A DNA stretch of 16,638 nt. Source: CAWGCE01 sp964480915. Lineage in GTDB: Bacteria; Planctomycetota; Planctomycetia; Pirellulales; Pirellulaceae. A program made the position numbers and the translations under genes. How positions within the stretch are numbered: the stretch's first letter is position 1; each line of letters begins with the position of its first letter. The stretch covers positions 1 through 16,638 of the forward strand of contig CAYZRS010000092.1 in the NCBI GenBank assembly GCA_964480915.1, read 5' to 3'. Positions 8,030 through 15,721 of the stretch are shown piece after piece. Under the pieces are notes generated by a model, which was not told the origin of the DNA, did not search any database, and saw only the letters and a list, made by a program, of their open reading frames with translations.

Positions 8030-8434
8030 CGTTCGCTTTCCTCGGTTGGTTGTCGCTGGCAGTTCGTCCGTTTGCTCGTTCGTTCGGTGGCATGTTGTCA
8101 GGCCGGTTCTGCACCAACTTGTCACGCGGTCGCCGTTGGCCGCGTCGCCCGCACGTCGGGGCTTGTTATGACGATTATAACGTGAAATCAGGCCGGTCAG
8201 AAACGAAATGCAGCAGTGGGCGTCCGAATCGCGTGGCACCGCTTCCAATCGTACCGACTGTCGCGTGTGTCGGTTGCCCCTATTTTGTTCCTCTTGGGGC
8301 CGGGTCCAAGATTGGCTCCTATCTTTAAGAGGTGCATTCCGGCAACGATCTGAGTGTATCGCGTCGCGACGTCAAATGCTTGGGCGAAACGGGGCAATTG
8401 GTAAGAATAAGAGTTGAAAGCACGGTACCCATCC
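8030..8434. other. Divergent intergenic region between dockerin and acyl-CoA synthetase genes
   Basis: 405 bp shared by two divergent genes. On the minus strand it contains a good promoter for the dockerin gene (8174-8202). A 10-bp direct repeat, TCAGGCCGGT, occurs at 8098-8107 and 8188-8197. No comparable promoter was found on the plus strand for the synthetase; TATCTT at 8320-8325 lacks a -35 partner. No small gene is supported. Confidence 0.6.
8174..8202 (-). promoter_or_regulatory. Sigma-70-type promoter for the dockerin gene
   Basis: Read on the minus strand, a perfect TATAAT -10 box (plus coordinates 8174-8179) lies 17 bp downstream of TTCTGA (8197-8202), which matches the TTGACA consensus at the two leading Ts and the final A. 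The predicted start near 8167 leaves a leader of about 138 nt before the ATG at 8029. The -10 box and spacing are strong and the -35 is weak, which would fit an activated promoter. Confidence 0.5.
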
Positions 8435-10105
8435 ATGGCCAGCGCGACGCAATTTACAACATTGGCAGCCATCTTTAACGATCAGGTTGCGAGTCTTGGT
8501 ACGGCACCGGCGCTGCATTTTGTCCGTGATGGTGAAACGGTCACAAAGTCGTGGCAAGCATTGGGTTCAGACGTTTACCGGTGGACTTCTGCGCTAGCGC
8601 GGTTGGGCGTCAACCAAGGCACGCATGTCGTTCATTGGTCATCCAATCGATGGGAATGGGTCGTTACCGATTTGGCGCTGCACTGTTTGGGCGCTGTCCA
8701 TGTGCCGGTACACGGTACACTCTCAGGACGCCAGGCGGCCGATCAGATGATCCACAGTGAATCGACGGTGGCGATCGTCAGCGGCGCTCCGCTGCTGCGC
8801 AAGCTGTCCTCTTTCCGAGATGAACTGTCGTCTAGCATTCAATGGATTGCCTACGATCCGGTGAAGACGAGTCCTTGGGGTTCGGTCGATTCGTTCGAGG
8901 CACGCTTGGCAGACGGCGACGTCGCCGAGGGGGAGCGATTGGCGGCTCAGACAGCGGCCGGGCTCGATCCCGACGCACGGACGACGATCCTTTACACTTC
9001 GGGCACGACGGGCGAACCCAAGGGGATCATGCTCTCGCAGCGTAACCTCGTCAGTAATTCGGCCGCGTTGGCCCATACGTTTGCCGATCAGCCGCCCGGA
9101 TTGCGACTGAATTTTCTACCGCTCAGCCATATCTTCGGCCGGACGTGCGATTTGTATACCTGGATCACGCGTGGTGAAGAGCTGGCGCTGACGCAAAGTC
9201 GGGAAACCATTGTCGACGATTGCCAGCGATTCCGGCCGACAGCCATCAATGGAGTGCCGTTCTTTTTTGAGCGAGTGCGGCAAAAGCTGGAAGAAAAATG
9301 CAAAGCCGATGAACCGGGCGTCTTGATGAAACTGCTGGGTGGGAATCTGACCGGCTGTTTCAGCGGCGGTGGCGCATTACATGATCACACTTATGAGTAC
9401 TACGATTCGCAGGGTATTCCGCTGATGCAAGGGTACGGGATGACGGAAAGCTCGCCCGTGATTTCGTTTTCCACGTTGGAGAACCGGCGGCGAGGTACGT
9501 CAGGGCCGGGCGTGGATGGCGTGGAGATTCGCATTGCCGAAGATGGAGAAATTTTGACGCGTGGTTCACACGTGATGTTGGGCTATTGGAAGAACGAATC
9601 GGCAACATCGGCAGTGATTCAGGATGGCTGGCTGCACACCGGTGACCTTGGCCGGTTGGACGAAGATGGCCATCTGACGATCACCGGTCGCAAGAAAGAG
9701 ATGATCGTTACCGCGACCGGCAAGAACGTTTTCCCCAGCCATATCGAAGACATGCTGTGTCGCGATCCGCTCATACTGCAAGCGGTCGTATTTGGTGACG
9801 GTCGCAATTGCCTGTCGGCGTTGCTCGTACCAGACCCGGATGTTTTGAAAGCAGAAATCAAGACAAACCGTATTTGGGTGTTCAGTCGCAAAGGTGCGGT
9901 CAAGCACAAGCGAGTCCGCAAACTGTATCGCGAACGGATTGATCGGCAGCTGGCTGAGTTGGCTCATCACGAACAAGTCCCGTTGTTCACCGTATTGGAT
10001 CACGGCTTCACCATCGAATCGGGACACATGACGGCGAAGCTGAGCCTACGAAGGCAAGTGATTGAGCAAGACTACAAAACGAGTATTGATGCCATGTATC
10101 GCTGA
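8435..10105 (+). CDS. Long-chain acyl-CoA synthetase (AMP-forming)
   Basis: Activates fatty acids in two steps, fatty acid + ATP to acyl-AMP + PPi, then acyl-AMP + CoA to acyl-CoA + AMP. Numbered from ATG 8435 (556 aa), the adenylate-forming signatures appear in order: phosphate loop YTSGTTGEPKG 187-197, FSGGGAL at about 309-315, YGMTES 334-339, GWLHTGDLG 398-406 and GRKKE 418-422. MTAKLSLRR near the C-terminus carries the conserved catalytic lysine K535. Overall order and length fit the COG1022/FACS group more than NRPS adenylation domains or acetyl-CoA synthetase. No carrier domain follows, so it is stand-alone. I chose ATG over an in-frame TTG at 8414 that would add seven residues; the Shine-Dalgarno is weak either way. 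The fatty alcohol oxidase gene follows on the same strand after 216 bp. Confidence 0.93.
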   Translation: MASATQFTTLAAIFNDQVASLGTAPALHFVRDGETVTKSWQALGSDVYRWTSALARLGVNQGTHVVHWSSNRWEWVVTDLALHCLGAVHVPVHGTLSGRQAADQMIHSESTVAIVSGAPLLRKLSSFRDELSSSIQWIAYDPVKTSPWGSVDSFEARLADGDVAEGERLAAQTAAGLDPDARTTILYTSGTTGEPKGIMLSQRNLVSNSAALAHTFADQPPGLRLNFLPLSHIFGRTCDLYTWITRGEELALTQSRETIVDDCQRFRPTAINGVPFFFERVRQKLEEKCKADEPGVLMKLLGGNLTGCFSGGGALHDHTYEYYDSQGIPLMQGYGMTESSPVISFSTLENRRRGTSGPGVDGVEIRIAEDGEILTRGSHVMLGYWKNESATSAVIQDGWLHTGDLGRLDEDGHLTITGRKKEMIVTATGKNVFPSHIEDMLCRDPLILQAVVFGDGRNCLSALLVPDPDVLKAEIKTNRIWVFSRKGAVKHKRVRKLYRERIDRQLAELAHHEQVPLFTVLDHGFTIESGHMTAKLSLRRQVIEQDYKTSIDAMYR

Positions 10106-10321
10106 TTATAGCGCAGCTGTAACACGAAAGAACAACGAAATCGCTTGCCGCGGCGGGGGCCAAGGCAAGAATTGAAACAGAGAAAGCGGTTTGATCGTTC
10201 AGCATTGATCGGACAAACCACTGCGTCGCACGGGGTGAGACTAAGTGCGTGGGCAGCGTGTCCGCCTGCGCAGTTAGCCTGCGGGCCAGAACACCGCTTA
10301 ATAACCACACCGTTAGAAAAT

Positions 10322-12304
10322 ATGCGATTCCTCAACGACAAAGAACGAGAAGTCCTGCGCGCCTTTTGCGATACGATTCACCCCCGTGTCGCCCAAGATG
10401 CCGGTTCACCGAATTCGCCATTTTCGCGAAGTGTCAGCGATCTTGGCGTGATGGGGTTAATCGAAAAAGCGCTCAGCGAAAAAGACGAGCATTCGAAGGA
10501 CCGCCTGCGATTGCTGCTGAAAGCGCTGCAGCGCCGAGTCGTCAACGGCATGCTGGCCGGTCACTGGGCTCCTTTTACTCAGCTATCGACCGATCAGCGT
10601 ACCGATGTCTTGCTGGCGCTTGCCAACAGTCCTTTCAATGAACTTCGCGGCGCTTTTCAAGGCGTCAAACAGCTGGTTTCATTCATCGCATATGCCAGCG
10701 ATGAAACGGAGAGTGGCAACAATCCATTCTGGCAAGCATTCAATTATCAGGGGCATGCGACCTGTGTCCCGCCCACCGATACTCGCTTGCCGATCACCAC
10801 GATCGATCGGTCGCAGACCCTGACCTGCGATGTCTTGGTGATCGGTTCCGGCGCGGGCGGAGCGGTCGTTGCGGCCGAACTGGCGGCTGCCGGTCAGGAC
10901 GTGATCATTGCCGAGAAGGGCAAGTACTACGCCAACAACGAGTTGCCGAATACGGAACTCAAAGGGATGCGTGATCTCTACGAGCAGCGTGGCGGTTTGC
11001 GAACTTCCGACCGAGGCATCGTCATTTTGGCCGGCAGCACCCTCGGCGGAGGCACCACGGTCAATTGGATGACCTGCTTACGGCCGCCCGAGCAGTTGCT
11101 CAGGCAGTGGGCTGCCGACCACGGCTTTATCGCGGCGACTTCGAAGGAATTTGCCAACAGTGTCGATTACATTAGCCAACGCATTCATGTGACGACCGGC
11201 GAGAGTATCGCCAACGCTCAGAACGGAGCGATCGAGCGCGGTTGCCAAGCGCTCGGTTATCACGTTTCCGTGATTCCCCGCAACGTGAAGGACTGTGTGA
11301 AGTGTGATTTCTGTAGCTTTGGATGCCGATACGGATCGAAGCAAGATACGCGCGGCACGTTCCTGCAGGATGCCGTCGCGAATCAGGCGCGTATTTTGGT
11401 GAGGGCTCACGTCGACCGTGTCACGCACAGCGGCGGAGAAGCAACCGGCGCCGCGCTGACGGTGATTGATCCAGCAGGTCACGAACGGATTGTGCACGTG
11501 AAGTGCAAGCGGGTGGTTGTCGCGGCCGGATCGGTGCATACGCCGGCCATCTTGATGCGGTCTGGTCTTAGCAATCCAAACATTGGCGGCAACCTATTCC
11601 TGCATCCCGTGGGGGCCGTTTTCGCGAAGTATGCGGAAGCGGTAAATGCTTGGGAAGGAGCGCCTCAGACGCGTATCTGCGATCACTTTGCCGATTTGGA
11701 CGGCGACGGTTACGGCGTACGGATGGAAGCGAGCCCGGCTCATCCCGGACTCTGGGCGTTGGGCTTACCGTGGCAAGGCGGCCGTAACTTTTCGAAGCTG
11801 ACGGAGCAACTGCCGTACCTGGCAAACACCATCGTGCTGACACGAGACAAGTTTGGCGGCCGAGTTGACATCGACGCCAAGGGGAAGCCGGTTCTGCACT
11901 ATAAGCTGCACTCCTATGACGCGAATCACCTCATGACTGGACTGGAACAGGCGATGCGCATTCACCGAGCAGCCGGCGCCGAGTTGGTCTACGGCCCGCA
12001 CAACGACTGTCTCAGTTTCGATTGCAAATCGAACGGTGATTTCGAAGCTTATGTGGAACAGGTCAAAGCGTGTGGGACTCGGCCCAATCACTTGGGCCTG
12101 TTCTGTGCCCATCAAATGTCATCTTGCCGGATCGGTGATTCGGCCAAAATCGGAGCGATCAACCCAGAAGGTGAAAGCTACGAAATCAAGAATCTATTCG
12201 TCGCCGATGGGAGCGTGCTGCCGACTTCGACCGGCGTGAACCCGATGGTCACCATCCTGGCCACCGCGCACCACATTGCTCAGCAGATCAAAAGTCGGCT
12301 CTAG
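10322..12304 (+). CDS. Long-chain fatty alcohol oxidase (GMC flavoprotein family)
   Basis: Predicted FAD enzyme oxidising long-chain alcohols to fatty aldehydes, giving H2O2 if oxygen is the acceptor. In 660 aa it has the FAO-specific helical N-terminal region (LNDKEREVLRAFCDTIHP at 4-21, NPFWQAFNYQG at 134-144), the dinucleotide-binding GSGAGG at 175-180 with AEKG at 197-200, GST-LGGGTTVNW around 238-249, a cysteine cluster C325, C328, C331, C335, and GGNLFLHP at about 422-429. Towards the C-terminus are HQMSSCRIG (H597) and the GMC signature ending GVNP (N640), which together supply the usual catalytic His/Asn pair. The ATG at 10322 is chosen because the N-terminal FAO helix starts at once; a TTG at 10145 would add 59 low-quality residues. 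No signal peptide is seen. The electron acceptor is uncertain: bacterial relatives may be dehydrogenases. A strong terminator follows. Confidence 0.9.
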   Translation: MRFLNDKEREVLRAFCDTIHPRVAQDAGSPNSPFSRSVSDLGVMGLIEKALSEKDEHSKDRLRLLLKALQRRVVNGMLAGHWAPFTQLSTDQRTDVLLALANSPFNELRGAFQGVKQLVSFIAYASDETESGNNPFWQAFNYQGHATCVPPTDTRLPITTIDRSQTLTCDVLVIGSGAGGAVVAAELAAAGQDVIIAEKGKYYANNELPNTELKGMRDLYEQRGGLRTSDRGIVILAGSTLGGGTTVNWMTCLRPPEQLLRQWAADHGFIAATSKEFANSVDYISQRIHVTTGESIANAQNGAIERGCQALGYHVSVIPRNVKDCVKCDFCSFGCRYGSKQDTRGTFLQDAVANQARILVRAHVDRVTHSGGEATGAALTVIDPAGHERIVHVKCKRVVVAAGSVHTPAILMRSGLSNPNIGGNLFLHPVGAVFAKYAEAVNAWEGAPQTRICDHFADLDGDGYGVRMEASPAHPGLWALGLPWQGGRNFSKLTEQLPYLANTIVLTRDKFGGRVDIDAKGKPVLHYKLHSYDANHLMTGLEQAMRIHRAAGAELVYGPHNDCLSFDCKSNGDFEAYVEQVKACGTRPNHLGLFCAHQMSSCRIGDSAKIGAINPEGESYEIKNLFVADGSVLPTSTGVNPMVTILATAHHIAQQIKSRL

Positions 12305-12468
12305 TTTGCTCATCTCGGGGCTGGCGCTCGCCTGTTCTGGGCGAACTCAAGTTTGTTGACTTTCGCCCGCGGCGATGCGACGATGGAGGGTGCGGCGCCT
12401 GAAAAAGACTTGTGCGTCGTCAAAACACAACCCAAGCCGCAATAGAAGACGTCACTGAGCCACAAATT

Positions 12469-12512
12469 AAAACGCCGGTTTTCCGCATGCGGGAAGACCG
12501 GCGTTTTGTTTT
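12469..12512 (+). terminator. Strong intrinsic terminator after the alcohol oxidase gene, in the PEP-CTERM leader
   Basis: AAAACGCCGGT at 12469-12479 pairs with ACCGGCGTTTT at 12497-12507 over 11 perfect base pairs. The inner TTTCC/GGGAA and GC/GC segments extend the stem with one bulge to an ATGC loop. GTTTT follows. A-rich and T-rich ends make it potentially bidirectional. It lies 165 nt after the oxidase stop but ends only 35 nt before the next start codon, leaving no room for a promoter plus leader. Confidence 0.85.
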
Positions 12513-12547
12513 GGGTACTTGAGCATTGCTATGGGGAGAGCAACCAA

Positions 12548-13126
12548 ATGATGAAGACAATGGTTGGAGCGTTACTGTGTGCATTGATCGCGACGGCGTC
12601 GTATGGCCAGGTGATTCATGACGAGTCGATCAACGGCGACCTGTCGGACGATCACCTGAATCCGACGCCGTTAACGCTCTCGGCAGGCTCCAACATCATC
12701 CGCGGCACGACCGCTTGGGACCCACTCGAGCCCGATTTTTTCACCGTCACGATCGCAGCGGATCAGACGCTGACTGAGGTCGTACTCATCGAATACCAAA
12801 ACGATGACGACGCTTCTTTTGTCGCTGTCGAAGTGGGGCCACAGATCTCAAGCCTTGATTCCGGCGCTACCTTATTGGGGGCAACTCTTATCGGGTCTGA
12901 TCCGGGCAGTCTGGTTGGTGACGACGTGCTCGACGACCTCGGCATGGCTCCGTGGGGAGGTAGTGGCTTCATGTCACCCTTGGGACCTGGTGAGTACACG
13001 TTTTGGCACCAAGAGACGGCGGGCGATACTTCCTACGCGTTCGATTTTCGCGTTGTGCCCGAACCGTCCACCACCATGCTAATGATGCTCATGGGGCTCT
13101 TCTCGTTGCGAATGCGGCGCCGTTAG
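12548..13126 (+). CDS. Small secreted protein with PEP-CTERM sorting signal
   Basis: Exported 192-aa protein of unknown function. The signal peptide is about 1-21 (lysine at 3, hydrophobic core VGALLCALIATA, likely cleavage after SYG or SYGQ). The mature part is acidic and beta-rich, with PDFFTVTIAADQTLT and GEYTFWHQE resembling bacterial pre-peptidase or PPC-like beta sandwiches. The C-terminus has the three-part PEP-CTERM signal: PEP at 171-173, a hydrophobic segment TTMLMMLMGLFSL, then RMRRR. Family knowledge says exosortase cleaves such tails and passes the protein to the surface or exopolysaccharide; no exosortase gene is in this window. GGGGAG at 12533-12538 lies 9 nt before ATG 12548 and fixes the start there or at the adjacent ATG 12551. 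The hairpin at 12469-12512 must be in any transcript carrying this site. Confidence 0.88.
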   Translation: MMKTMVGALLCALIATASYGQVIHDESINGDLSDDHLNPTPLTLSAGSNIIRGTTAWDPLEPDFFTVTIAADQTLTEVVLIEYQNDDDASFVAVEVGPQISSLDSGATLLGATLIGSDPGSLVGDDVLDDLGMAPWGGSGFMSPLGPGEYTFWHQETAGDTSYAFDFRVVPEPSTTMLMMLMGLFSLRMRRR

Positions 13127-13135
13127 ACTGTGTCT

Positions 13136-13152
13136 GGGAGCGAGCTCCTTTC
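13136..13152 (+). terminator. Possible weak terminator after the PEP-CTERM gene
   Basis: GGAG and CTCC around a CGAG loop form a short hairpin ten bases after the stop codon, followed by TTTCATT. The stem is only four to five pairs, so this is a marginal call. Confidence 0.25.
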
Positions 13153-13193
13153 ATTGTCCACTTGAATGCTTCTTTAGAACGTGTTCCGGTCAA

Positions 13194-14108
13194 TTGCAGT
13201 ACGAATCCATCTCCACCGAACCGCACGGACAGATCTTGCGACGTTCATTCGTGTGGGGGCTGTTTGCAGTGTCTGTCGCTACGCTTCAGCCCGGTGATTG
13301 TTTTGCGCAGCACCGTAATGCAGACGCGAAATCAGTCGACGTCGTTGGCGTATTTGCCGAGATTCATGACGGCTGGAGTTGCGATGAAGTGCTTCTGCAG
13401 GATGATTTGTACTCGAATTTTGTCGCCGAGTGCTCCGCGCGTTTCCCAGATTCAAGCAGTGAAGACTGCGCGTGGGCGCTGTTGAATGCTCGCAAGGCGG
13501 GCCGACTTGCGAACCATCCAACCACAAAACGGATTCGGTTGGCCAGTGGTACTCCCCAGCACGTGGCCGAAATGGCGGCTCGTTTTTTGGAGGATAAACA
13601 CAAGGCGTCGATGGATCGCGTTCTCTGCTCGCCAGCGCTGCGCTCGGAATTCGATCGCGTTGCAGCCTCCATGGCGCCAGACGTGGCCGTTTGCGATCTG
13701 AGACGGGCCGCCCTTGGTTTGCGGAAGGCTCGGAAGCTCAAGCCGGAACTCGTGCTACGAATCGCCGATTGGGATCGTGACGTATTGACATTTTCGCTAA
13801 GCGATTTGTTAGCGGACGCTGCAGATTTACCTGACAAACCTGGCGTCTACTTGTTCCGTGACCCGTCCGGATATTTATACATCGGTGAGAGCAAGCTTCT
13901 CTCAATGCGAATTAAAGAGCATCTCGATCGGAGCGATAAGTCTTCGCTGATTAATCTCTTTGCTTCGCACTCAATTGACCTGCAGCACGTACAGCTTGAA
14001 TTACACGCCTTTGGCAGCGACACACGAGCCAGCGAAGTGCGTATTCGCAGGGCGTATGAGTCCGAGCTGATCGCCAGTCGCAAGCCAAAATTCAACATCC
14101 GGCCGTAA
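13194..14108 (+). CDS. GIY-YIG domain protein with apparent signal peptide
   Basis: The C-terminal 90 residues are a GIY-YIG nuclease fold. Numbered from TTG 13194 (304 aa): GVY 217-219, YIG 229-231, R239 in the following helix, E289 (YESELIA) and N301 (PKFN). These match the metal-binding glutamate and the other conserved positions of UvrC-type domains, so catalysis looks possible. The first 200 residues match nothing I recognise. They begin with LRRSFVWGLFAVSVATL and later CFAQ, which reads like a Sec signal peptide. Start choice is uncertain because no early ATG exists: TTG 13194 and TTG 13236 are candidates, and the latter would place two arginines right before the hydrophobic core. No good ribosome-binding site is visible. 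DNA repair or hydrolysis outside the cytoplasm would be odd, so either the signal is misleading or the domain has another role. The downstream gene is convergent. Confidence 0.8.
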   Translation: MQYESISTEPHGQILRRSFVWGLFAVSVATLQPGDCFAQHRNADAKSVDVVGVFAEIHDGWSCDEVLLQDDLYSNFVAECSARFPDSSSEDCAWALLNARKAGRLANHPTTKRIRLASGTPQHVAEMAARFLEDKHKASMDRVLCSPALRSEFDRVAASMAPDVAVCDLRRAALGLRKARKLKPELVLRIADWDRDVLTFSLSDLLADAADLPDKPGVYLFRDPSGYLYIGESKLLSMRIKEHLDRSDKSSLINLFASHSIDLQHVQLELHAFGSDTRASEVRIRRAYESELIASRKPKFNIRP

Positions 14109-14266
14109 GTCGTTCGCGGTACAGCAAACGCAAGAAACGTATCGACTCACTCGACGTCGCCTCCGGACCATCGCACTGGGTAAACTCGCAGGCGTTTTCC
14201 GGGGGGCGGGCGACATGGGATCAATCTAATTTCTTCTCAGCGCCTCGTTCGCTGTTCTGTGGCGGT

Positions 14267-15721
14267 CTATTGGAACGGCAAATAGCCTTCAATCATCGCT
14301 TCCAAGTCGTTTTCATTGGCCACCGTACCTTGAATTTTTTGCCCGCCGACGACGAGGATCGGTAAGATCTTGCCGAGGTTGCTCCATACCCGGCTGTTCA
14401 CATTCAGCCGTTCTTTGACCGCTTCACTGCCAATCCCTTGGGCTACGGCCTCTTCGCCAATCAGGCCGACGGCGAAATCCCAGGCGTCGGAGACCGAGGG
14501 TTTTTGTTCTCCTTCCATCATCCAGCGATGGAATTTCGGAAAGGCGTCCGGGTCGGTTTGCCAGACAGTGAGAGCCAGTTGAGCGTGTTTGCAGGAGACG
14601 GGATTCTGTTTTCCGCCGTCGTTGACGAGGTACGGATTGCACGATTTGTCCGAGGCAATGGGCACCACAACGATCGCTAATTGGTCGGGATACCGTTCCA
14701 AAAAGCGTTCTAAGATCGGATAGAGTTTCCGGCAATTTTCGCAGGTGTAGTCGAGCACTTCGACGATCGCATGTTCCGCATTGCGGTTACCGACGACCAG
14801 AGCTTGGGCAAACCGATTCGATGGAGTCTGATTCGGTGCCGTGGGAGTCGTTTCTGGCGTGGATTCGCTCGGCCTCGCGTCTTGTGGTGGCTCGTTCGGG
14901 GCTGGTTCGATTTCGTTCGGCGCCGGTCCGTTTTGGGGGGCGTTTGGCAAATTGTTTGGCAGGCTGTTTGGCGAATCGTTTGTCGGTACTGGCTTTTGGG
15001 AATTTTCTTCGGCTCTGACTTCATCGCTGAAGCCGGCAACCCCTTCGAGAGCGTCCGCACCCAACTGAGTCACTTCGTGGCCGACGGTCGGGAACAGCGT
15101 CTGGGTCAAAACGAGGCCGACCGTGGCGAGAACCCCGGCGCAAGCCCACGTCATCAAGCCGCCGAAGCGTACGGGCGGCAGGGGGGCGGAGGCTTCGTCG
15201 GTGGGGATGCCTGGCAGTCGATTTGTCCTCCAGGCCACGGAATCGGCCTTTGCTGGCCGCCATTTCCAGGCGACTAGTAAAGCGATGGCGAGGCCGCACG
15301 AATGGACCGTCAGGCAGAACCAGCAGAGCTTGCCGACGGTGAAAAACTGCAGCCAAGTAAACCAAACTCCGGCGGAGGCGGCGGCGAAAGCGGCCGTGGT
15401 GAGCGTCGCTTGGGCGGCTCGATGAGCTCGGATACGGGCCGCAGCGATTCGCCACAGCGCGATGAAGAGGATCAAGCAGTAGATACCCGCTCCGGCAAAC
15501 GCGACGGGGATGCCCAGGACCTTGGACCAGCCGCTGCCGAGGACCTCATCGCAGGAGAAGAGATCGGCGTTGCCGCAGCCGATCAATTTGCCTTGAGAAA
15601 GTGAGTGAAATGCGAGGTAAGCCGAAATGACGACAGCGACCGCCGCCAACATGGTGATCGCCAGGTCATGCCATGAGCGGTCGGCCAGGCGCTGGTTGGT
15701 CTGCATGGTTGCTGGCATCAT
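14267..15721 (-). CDS. VKOR-DsbA fusion: quinone-linked disulfide bond formation protein
   Basis: Makes disulfide bonds in exported proteins: the DsbA-like domain oxidises substrates and the VKOR domain reoxidises it, passing electrons to quinone. In 484 aa, helices lie at about 20-39, 66-92, 107-128 and 131-152. VKOR cysteines are C49 and C57 in the periplasmic loop and the active CWFC at 133-136. A fifth helix (about 188-208) returns the chain to the periplasm. A Pro/Asn-rich linker spans about 240-303, then a DsbA/thioredoxin-4 domain with CENC at 327-330, a possible second pair C361/C377 and the cis-proline P454 in KILPILVVGG. All redox cysteines are present. The start is the first of two adjacent ATGs (15721 or 15718); an in-frame ATG at 15706 is also possible. 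It probably serves exported proteins such as those encoded nearby. No partner gene is needed because both halves are fused. Confidence 0.92.
   Translation of the reverse strand: MMPATMQTNQRLADRSWHDLAITMLAAVAVVISAYLAFHSLSQGKLIGCGNADLFSCDEVLGSGWSKVLGIPVAFAGAGIYCLILFIALWRIAAARIRAHRAAQATLTTAAFAAASAGVWFTWLQFFTVGKLCWFCLTVHSCGLAIALLVAWKWRPAKADSVAWRTNRLPGIPTDEASAPLPPVRFGGLMTWACAGVLATVGLVLTQTLFPTVGHEVTQLGADALEGVAGFSDEVRAEENSQKPVPTNDSPNSLPNNLPNAPQNGPAPNEIEPAPNEPPQDARPSESTPETTPTAPNQTPSNRFAQALVVGNRNAEHAIVEVLDYTCENCRKLYPILERFLERYPDQLAIVVVPIASDKSCNPYLVNDGGKQNPVSCKHAQLALTVWQTDPDAFPKFHRWMMEGEQKPSVSDAWDFAVGLIGEEAVAQGIGSEAVKERLNVNSRVWSNLGKILPILVVGGQKIQGTVANENDLEAMIEGYLPFQ

Noticed and set aside
8030..8248. 73-aa N-terminal extension of the dockerin protein
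   Set aside because: It would bury the N-terminal FEPLESRLLM motif and cross the TATAAT promoter at 8174-8202.
10145..10321. 59-aa N-terminal extension of the alcohol oxidase from a TTG
   Set aside because: The extension is basic and unlike any family N-terminus, while FAO homology begins right after ATG 10322. The stretch also contains an inverted repeat typical of non-coding DNA.
15021..15455. 144-aa minus-strand frame and several plus-strand frames within the VKOR-DsbA gene
   Set aside because: They are in other frames of a gene with intact redox cysteines and transmembrane helices; compositions are Arg/Gly/Pro-rich as expected for shadows.
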